Assembly: GCA_964425645.1 (NCBI GenBank)
Contig: CAYRNC010000066.1
Location: 1 to 9,658, forward strand
Direction: 5' to 3'
From: CAYRNC01 sp964425645
Lineage (GTDB): Bacteria; Bacillota; Clostridia; Peptostreptococcales; Anaerovoracaceae
DNA length: 9,658 nucleotides
The notes under the pieces are model-generated. The model saw nothing but the letters and a program-made list of their open reading frames with translations. It had not been told where the DNA came from and searched no databases. Positions 5,468 to 9,658 of the stretch are shown here, one piece after another (the stretch's first letter is position 1; every line of letters begins with the position of its first letter). The translations under genes and the position numbers were made by a program.

Positions 5468-6117
5468 ATTCGGGCTCCCAATATTGCAGCTATGGATGCA
5501 TCGGTTTTTTCATAGCCGACACTGCTGTCAATGCGCACAAGATTGCCTGCCTTTCTATAGTATTCAATCAATGGTTCTGTCTGTTCCCGATAAACGGCAA
5601 ACCTCTTATTTACCGTTTCCTCAGTATCATCGGCTCTTTGATATACTTCGCCGCCGCATATATCGCATATGCCCTCTTTCTTTGTCGGCATGCTTTTTAT
5701 ATGATAAGTGGCTCCGCAGGATCTGCAGACTCTTCTCCCCAGCATTCTGTCCATAAGAACATCTTCCGGGGCATGAAGCTCCAAGACCTTATCGATAGCC
5801 TGGTTTTTTGATTTCAGATACTTATCCAAGGCACGGGCCTGAACAACTGTCCTTGGAAAACCGTCCAGAAGATAACCTCTTTCGCAGTCTTCTTCCTCCA
5901 GTCTATTTGTAACAAGCTCGCTCACCAAAGCGTCGGGAACCAATTCACCTCTTTCCATGTACTCCTTTGCCTTCCTGCCCAACGAGGTATCGGCATTTAG
6001 ATTCTTTCTGAATATATCTCCGGTAGAAATATGGGGTATATCATATCTCTTTGCAATTCGGACTGCATTCGTGCCTTTCCCGGCACCCGGAGGGCCTAAC
6101 AAAATCAGTCGAAACAA
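5464..6117 (-). CDS. adk: Adenylate kinase, zinc-LID form, TTG start
   Basis: Adenylate kinase converts ATP and AMP to two ADP and keeps the adenylate pool balanced. The 217 residues are the long bacterial type. GPPGAGKGT (8-16) is the P-loop; STGDIFR (31-37) and DGFPRT (85-90) are the AMP-binding and core motifs. The LID (about 127-163) carries Cys131, Cys134, Cys151 and Cys154 (CRSC and CDIC), the structural zinc site typical of Gram-positive enzymes. The start is a TTG at 6117: GGAGG lies seven bases upstream and an in-frame TAG is two codons before it. Starting there gives the normal N-terminus just before RLILLGPPG. It is the only gene with a visible start in this operon that lacks ATG. 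It follows secY by 35 bases and overlaps map by four. Confidence 0.97.
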   Translation of the reverse strand: MFRLILLGPPGAGKGTNAVRIAKRYDIPHISTGDIFRKNLNADTSLGRKAKEYMERGELVPDALVSELVTNRLEEEDCERGYLLDGFPRTVVQARALDKYLKSKNQAIDKVLELHAPEDVLMDRMLGRRVCRSCGATYHIKSMPTKKEGICDICGGEVYQRADDTEETVNKRFAVYREQTEPLIEYYRKAGNLVRIDSSVGYEKTDASIAAILGARI

Positions 6118-6152
6118 TTCCTATCCTCCCTGTCTTCCGGGATCCTGAAAAA

Positions 6153-7433
6153 CTATTTCAGAAAGCCCTGATAATTCCGCATAACCATCTGTGTCTCCAA
6201 CTGTTTCATGGTATCTAAGCCCACGCCCACCGCAATCAGCAGGGATGTTCCCCCAAATCCGACTTTCAAAGCCGTGAACTCCTGAATAAGAGTAGGCATT
6301 GTTGCCACCAATGCTAAAAAGACAGCGCCGACAAAGGTGATTCTGGTCATCACTTTATTTAAATATTCAACAGTTGATTTACCGGGACGGATCCCTGGGA
6401 TAAAGCCACCATTGGCCTTCATATTATTCGCCACATCTGCAGGGTTAAATGTAACCGCTGTATAAAAATAGGTGAAAAACATGATCAGAACAATATTGAA
6501 CGCCGTATATATCCATACGCCGGGCGATCCGGCAGGAGACAGCCAATTTGCTACAAAATTGGAGAATCCCGTATTAGGAGCAAAGTAGGTAATGGTCAAA
6601 GGGAACTGAAGCATTGAAAGGGCAAATATTACAGGAATGACGCCCGCCTGATTTACCTTCATGGGAATATGGGTGCTCTGTCCGCCATACATCTTTCTTC
6701 CTATGACCCTTTTTGCATACTGAACGGGGATCTTTCTTTGTCCCTGCTGCACCAATATGATGCCCACAACCACTATCAATGCAAAGATTCCGAATAAGAT
6801 GATGGATAACAGACCTACTTCCCCGGCCCTGTACCCAAGCCATGTAGAATGTATCGCACTCGGCATTCTGGCGACAATGCCGCCGAATATTATAAGGGAG
6901 ATTCCGTTTCCGATACCGTTTTCATTGATCTGTTCACCAAGCCACATAAGAAAAGCCGTACCCGCCGATAAGGTGAGCACTATGACAGATATGGAGAAAA
7001 AGCTCTTGTCCGTGACAGCTTCCCGAAACAGCCCCACCGCAAGTCCGATAGCCTGCACAAAAGCCAAAGCCACCGTAAGGTAGCGGGTATACTGGGCTAT
7101 TTTCTTCCTTCCCTCTGTTCCCTCCTTTGCCAGAGCCTCCAGGCTCGGCACTGCAATGGTCAGAAGCTGGAATATGATGGAGGCCGTAATATAGGGGGTG
7201 ATACTCAAAGCAAATATGGTGAACCTGCTGAACGCTCCTCCTGAAAACAGATCGAACATACCTAAAAGCCCCATGTCTCCGGAAAACACCTGATCAAGTA
7301 TATTCCTGTCTATGTTAGGAACCGGTATGTTGGAGCCCAGCCGGAAAACGAGGAGCATCAAAAGCGTAAAAATTATCTTTCTTCTGATGTCATCGATCTT
7401 CCAGGCCCTGGCGATCGTTCGAAGCATTTCCAT
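6153..7433 (-). CDS. secY: Preprotein translocase channel subunit SecY
   Basis: SecY is the membrane channel through which the Sec system exports or inserts proteins, working with SecE, SecG and SecA. The 426 residues show the expected ten membrane segments, roughly at 18-36, 70-93, 115-137, 146-166, 175-195, 207-229, 261-285, 305-327, 362-383 and 392-409. The plug region lies near 50-68 (GDMGLLGMFDLFSGGAFSR). Conserved loops are seen: GEQINENGIGNGISL (166-180), RKIPVQYAKR (233-242) in the SecA- and ribosome-contacting loop, and NGGFIPGIRPG (341-351). The ATG is one base from the rplO stop, and its ribosome binding site lies in the rplO end, so the two are probably coupled. Confidence 0.98.
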   Translation of the reverse strand: MEMLRTIARAWKIDDIRRKIIFTLLMLLVFRLGSNIPVPNIDRNILDQVFSGDMGLLGMFDLFSGGAFSRFTIFALSITPYITASIIFQLLTIAVPSLEALAKEGTEGRKKIAQYTRYLTVALAFVQAIGLAVGLFREAVTDKSFFSISVIVLTLSAGTAFLMWLGEQINENGIGNGISLIIFGGIVARMPSAIHSTWLGYRAGEVGLLSIILFGIFALIVVVGIILVQQGQRKIPVQYAKRVIGRKMYGGQSTHIPMKVNQAGVIPVIFALSMLQFPLTITYFAPNTGFSNFVANWLSPAGSPGVWIYTAFNIVLIMFFTYFYTAVTFNPADVANNMKANGGFIPGIRPGKSTVEYLNKVMTRITFVGAVFLALVATMPTLIQEFTALKVGFGGTSLLIAVGVGLDTMKQLETQMVMRNYQGFLK

Positions 7434-7434
7434 G

Positions 7435-7875
7435 TCAGATCACCTCTGCCTTTCCCCCGGCCGTTTCTATTTTTTCAATGGCAGTTTTGCTGAACTTATG
7501 CGCCTTTACCGTTATTTTTTTCTCCAGGCTGCCCTCACCCAAAACTTTTACTCCGTCCACTATCTTCTTCGCAATGCCCGTTTCAACAAGCAGCATCGGA
7601 GTGACTAAAGTGCCGTCATCAAAACGATTCAAATCGTCAACATTGATAATTGTCCACTGTTTCTTCCATATATTAGTGAACCCTCTTTTGGGTATCCTAC
7701 GATAAAGGGGCATCTGACCGCCTTCGAACCCGATTCTGGTCCCTCCCCCACTTCTGGAATTCTGGCCTTTAGTACCTCGTCCGGAAGTCTTGCCCAATCC
7801 GGAACCGATACCTCTGCCTTTCCTCTTAGAGGTTTTCACTGAGCCCGCAGGGGCCCTCAGTTCATGTAATTTCAT
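7435..7875 (-). CDS. rplO: 50S ribosomal protein L15
   Basis: L15 is a large-subunit protein whose extended glycine-rich arm packs into 23S rRNA. I start it at the ATG at 7875, giving 146 residues that begin MKLHELRAPAGSVK, the normal N-terminus. A GTG four codons earlier (7887) overlaps the GGGAGG ribosome binding site itself and cannot be used. The arm has GRGIGSGLGKTSGRGTKGQ, followed by FEGGQMPLYRRIPKRGF and the globular C-terminal part ending in AGGKAEVI. The gene follows rpmD by 17 bases and ends one base before secY, the usual spc-operon order. Confidence 0.97.
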   Translation of the reverse strand: MKLHELRAPAGSVKTSKRKGRGIGSGLGKTSGRGTKGQNSRSGGGTRIGFEGGQMPLYRRIPKRGFTNIWKKQWTIINVDDLNRFDDGTLVTPMLLVETGIAKKIVDGVKVLGEGSLEKKITVKAHKFSKTAIEKIETAGGKAEVI

Positions 7876-7886
7876 AGCTCCATGCA

Positions 7887-7892
7887 CCTCCC
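7887..7892 (-). promoter_or_regulatory. Ribosome binding site that fixes the rplO start
   Basis: GGGAGG (7892-7887) lies 11 bases before the ATG at 7875. The upstream in-frame GTG (7887-7885) begins on the last base of this site, and another ATG (7883) is out of frame. The ATG at 7875 is therefore the start, although the spacing is slightly long. Confidence 0.75.
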
Positions 7893-8078
7893 TTACAGCT
7901 CTTCCACACTGACAAGAAATCTAATTTTTTCAACAGCACCGCGAATCTGCGGATTGTCAGGCTGCCTTACGGCATGCTGCACCTTCCCAAGACCCAGAGC
8001 CTTTGCTATTTTTCTCTGATTAGGAGAAGCGCCGATGAGGCTTTTTATCAAGGTAATCTTTATTTGTTTTTCAGCCAT
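7893..8078 (-). CDS. rpmD: 50S ribosomal protein L30
   Basis: This is a small large-subunit protein of 61 residues, normal for bacterial L30. MAEKQIKITLIKSLIGASPNQ and the following IAKALGLGKVQHAV are the conserved strand and helix, with DNPQIRGAVEKIRFLVSVEEL forming the last helix and strand. GGAGGA stands seven bases before the ATG. It is placed between rpsE and rplO as in other Firmicutes. Confidence 0.97.
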   Translation of the reverse strand: MAEKQIKITLIKSLIGASPNQRKIAKALGLGKVQHAVRQPDNPQIRGAVEKIRFLVSVEEL

Positions 8079-8091
8079 GTTCGTGTCCTCC

Positions 8092-8598
8092 TTATCCTAT
8101 AATTTCTTCCTTTGTTTTTCCCCTCAGCTTGCTTACGTTTTCAAGAGTTTTAAGCATTTTGAGTCCTTCTATCGTGGCGGAAGCCATATTGCCTACGTTA
8201 TTGCTGCCGATAGATTTGGCACGGACATCTTTTATGCCTGCCATTTCCAAAACGGTACGCACAGAGCTTCCCGCTATTACCCCTGTACCGGGGGCAGCCG
8301 GCAGTATTATAACCCGTCCGGCCCCAAAGACACCCAATGATCTATGAGGAATAGTCGTTCCTACGGTGGGAACGTAAATCAACCTTTTTTTAGCATCTTC
8401 TATTGCTTTTCTGACCGCCTCGGGAATCTCCTGGGCCTTTCCCAGGCCGACGCCCACATGGCCTTCCTTATCGCCTACCACAACCGTGACGCTGAATCTG
8501 AAATTCTTGCCGCCTTTTACGACCTTTGTCACGCGCCTGATATTCACGATTGACTCCTGTAAATCGAGCCTGGATGCATCAATCATATCCTGTCGCAT
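8092..8598 (-). CDS. rpsE: 30S ribosomal protein S5
   Basis: S5 takes part in decoding accuracy and in the mRNA-entry helicase activity of the 30S subunit. The 168 residues are of usual length. The N-terminal double-stranded RNA-binding-like domain holds VNIRRVTKVVKGGKNFRFSV (18-37) and GDKEGHVGVGLGKAQE (42-57). The C-terminal domain holds PHRSLGVFGAGRVIILPAAP (84-103), GTGVIAGSSVRTVLEMAGI (104-122), and the loop AKSIGSNNVGN. The segment around VVKGGKNF is where spectinomycin-resistance changes occur in other bacteria; the residues here look ordinary. AGGAGGT precedes the ATG, and rplR ends 16 bases upstream. Confidence 0.98.
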   Translation of the reverse strand: MRQDMIDASRLDLQESIVNIRRVTKVVKGGKNFRFSVTVVVGDKEGHVGVGLGKAQEIPEAVRKAIEDAKKRLIYVPTVGTTIPHRSLGVFGAGRVIILPAAPGTGVIAGSSVRTVLEMAGIKDVRAKSIGSNNVGNMASATIEGLKMLKTLENVSKLRGKTKEEIIG

Positions 8599-8614
8599 TC
8601 TATACCTCCTCCTG

Positions 8615-8983
8615 TTAGAAATTCAAACCGGCGGCGCGAGCGCCTTCAGCCAGCTCTTTTACTCTGCCGTGATACAGGTATCCGCCTCTGTCAAAGCATA
8701 CGATATCTATGCCTTTCTCCAAGGCTCTCTTCGCTATCGCCTCGCCGACGATTCGTGAAGCTCCCTTATTACCTCCATATGGAATTTGTGCTTTGATATC
8801 TTTTTCCAATGAAGATGCCGCTGCAAGAGTATTTCCGTTCACATCATCTATAATCTGAGCGAAAATGTTGGCGTGACTGCGAAACACGCATAGCCTCGGT
8901 TTTTCGGGAGTACCGAAAAGGTTTTTCCTGGCCTTTTTATGCCTGGCCAAACGCTTATCATTTCTTGTTGTTAACTTTGCCAT
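8615..8983 (-). CDS. rplR: 50S ribosomal protein L18
   Basis: L18 binds 5S rRNA and helps to place it in the central protuberance. With the ATG at 8983 the product has 122 residues, the normal length, and begins MAKLTTRNDKRLARHKKARK, the basic 5S-binding tail. The block EKPRLCVFRSHANIFAQIID, then GGNKGASRIVGEAIAKRALE, FDRGGYLYHGRVKELAEGAR and the end AAGLNF are all typical. An in-frame GTG three codons upstream (8992) is only two bases from the AGGAGG site and is unlikely to be used. The rplF stop TAG runs into the ribosome binding site of this gene. Confidence 0.97.
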   Translation of the reverse strand: MAKLTTRNDKRLARHKKARKNLFGTPEKPRLCVFRSHANIFAQIIDDVNGNTLAAASSLEKDIKAQIPYGGNKGASRIVGEAIAKRALEKGIDIVCFDRGGYLYHGRVKELAEGARAAGLNF

Positions 8984-8994
8984 TTTCTTCACTC

Positions 8995-9000
8995 CCTCCT
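8995..9000 (-). promoter_or_regulatory. Ribosome binding site that fixes the rplR start
   Basis: AGGAGG (9000-8995) overlaps the rplF stop codon and lies 11 bases before the ATG at 8983. It is only two bases before the GTG at 8992. Spacing and family length both favour the ATG. Confidence 0.75.
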
Positions 9001-9547
9001 ATTTCTTCTTAGAACCGGCCTTGCCTTCTTTTCTGCGAATGACTTCATCAGAATATTTGATACCCTTTCCTTTATAGGGTTCGGGAGCCCTTACAGCCCT
9101 GATGTTCGCAGCATAATTTCCAACAAGGGATTTACTGATGCCCTTTACGATAATTTCAGTTTGAGTGGGAACCTCGGTGGTTATACCGGAAGGGTCCTCC
9201 ATCTCGACAGGGTGTGAAAAACCAAGATGCATAACGAGCACATTATCTTTTTTCTCGGCCCTGTAGCCTATTCCCACGAGCTGCAGCTTCTTTTCAAATC
9301 CTGAAGTGACTCCTGTAATCATATTGCTTATCAGGGACCTGTACAGGCCGTGGGCTGCTCTCGTTTCTTTTTCATCATCCCCTCTGACGACGCTCAATGT
9401 ATCTTCCGCTTTTTCTATATTTATTTTCTTGCTTATCTGCTCCGACAGCTCGCCCTTAGGCCCTTTTACAGTGATCAGATTGCCGTCACTGATTTTGACC
9501 TCGACGCCGGCAGGAAGCGATACAGCCTTTTTCCCGATTCTGGACAT
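8999..9547 (-). CDS. rplF: 50S ribosomal protein L6
   Basis: L6 lies near the factor-binding region of the large subunit and consists of two similar domains. The 182-residue length is typical. The first domain opens with MSRIGKKAVSLPAGVEVKI and contains VKGPKGELS. The second domain begins near LQLVGIGYRAEKKDN (88-102) and holds the family signature PEPYKGKGIKY at 155-165, followed by a basic tail GKAGSKKK. AGGAGG lies six bases before the ATG. The gene follows rpsH by ten bases. Confidence 0.98.
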   Translation of the reverse strand: MSRIGKKAVSLPAGVEVKISDGNLITVKGPKGELSEQISKKINIEKAEDTLSVVRGDDEKETRAAHGLYRSLISNMITGVTSGFEKKLQLVGIGYRAEKKDNVLVMHLGFSHPVEMEDPSGITTEVPTQTEIIVKGISKSLVGNYAANIRAVRAPEPYKGKGIKYSDEVIRRKEGKAGSKKK

Positions 9548-9557
9548 TTCTTTCCTC

Positions 9558-9658
9558 CTACCAAACGTAACAGATGACCTCGCCGCCGACGCCCTGTTTT
9601 CTTGCTTCCTTATCGCTGATTACACCTTTTGATGTAGAGATTATAGCGACACCGAGAC
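9558..9658 (-). CDS. rpsH: 30S ribosomal protein S8, C-terminal end only
   Basis: The last 32 codons and the TAG (9558-9560) of rpsH are present; the rest lies outside the window. The residues LGVAIISTSKGVISDKEARK and GGEVICYVW are the conserved C-terminus of S8, which binds the central domain of 16S rRNA and in E. coli represses the spc operon. It is in the correct place directly before rplF. Confidence 0.95.
   Translation of the reverse strand, partial: LGVAIISTSKGVISDKEARKQGVGGEVICYVW

Noticed and set aside
6118..6152. Small TCCC/GGGA hairpin before adk
   Set aside because: It has only four base pairs and an eight-base loop, which is expected by chance around a purine-rich ribosome binding site.
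7876..7887. Longer rplO starting at GTG 7887
   Set aside because: That start lies on the ribosome binding site and adds four residues not seen in L15.
1..9658. CRISPR array, tRNA, rRNA, or defence or mobile system
   Set aside because: I saw no spaced direct repeats, no tRNA- or rRNA-like sequence, and no transposase, integrase or nuclease gene.

Overview
The window is the 3' two-thirds of the large ribosomal-protein cluster (spc and alpha operons) of a low-to-mid GC Gram-positive anaerobe. I read it as a member of the Clostridia, from the gene order, the strong AGGAGG ribosome binding sites, the zinc-binding forms of S4, L36 and adenylate kinase, and the type of regulator remnant at the far end. 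Genus cannot be told from the sequence. A run of ten N inside rpsD shows that it is a scaffolded draft or metagenome assembly.

Positions 9658 down to 1400 are all on the minus strand. In transcription order they hold: rpsH (3' end only), rplF, rplR, rpsE, rpmD, rplO, secY, adk, map, infA, rpmJ, rpsM, rpsK, rpsD, rpoA, rplQ. Most genes are 1-35 bases apart; adk and map overlap by four bases, and the secY start lies one base from the rplO stop. The products belong together: small- and large-subunit ribosomal proteins, the SecY translocon channel, adenylate kinase, methionine aminopeptidase, initiation factor IF-1 and the RNA polymerase alpha subunit. Only two internal gaps are long enough to hold a signal, and both contain good RNA structure. 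The 122-base rpmJ-rpsM gap can fold into a long-range stem around a second hairpin, with a competing small hairpin. The 78-base rpsD-rpoA gap holds a hairpin with a duplicated 3' arm. A hairpin follows rplQ and probably ends the operon.

Positions 1399 to 1 are different. The ECF-transporter/truA/rplM/rpsI genes that follow rplQ in many Firmicutes are not seen. Instead there is a decayed minus-strand gene (636-1250) resembling the C-terminal half of a clostridial XRE-type regulator, without its DNA-binding domain and with an in-frame TAG. Then come about 215 AT-rich bases with no clear gene, and the 3' end of a plus-strand class I SAM-dependent methyltransferase whose GC content (about 38% by hand count) is lower than that of the operon lines I sampled (about 50-63%).

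Most of the window is ordinary conserved housekeeping sequence. The candidate leader RNA upstream of rpsM is the most interesting item.
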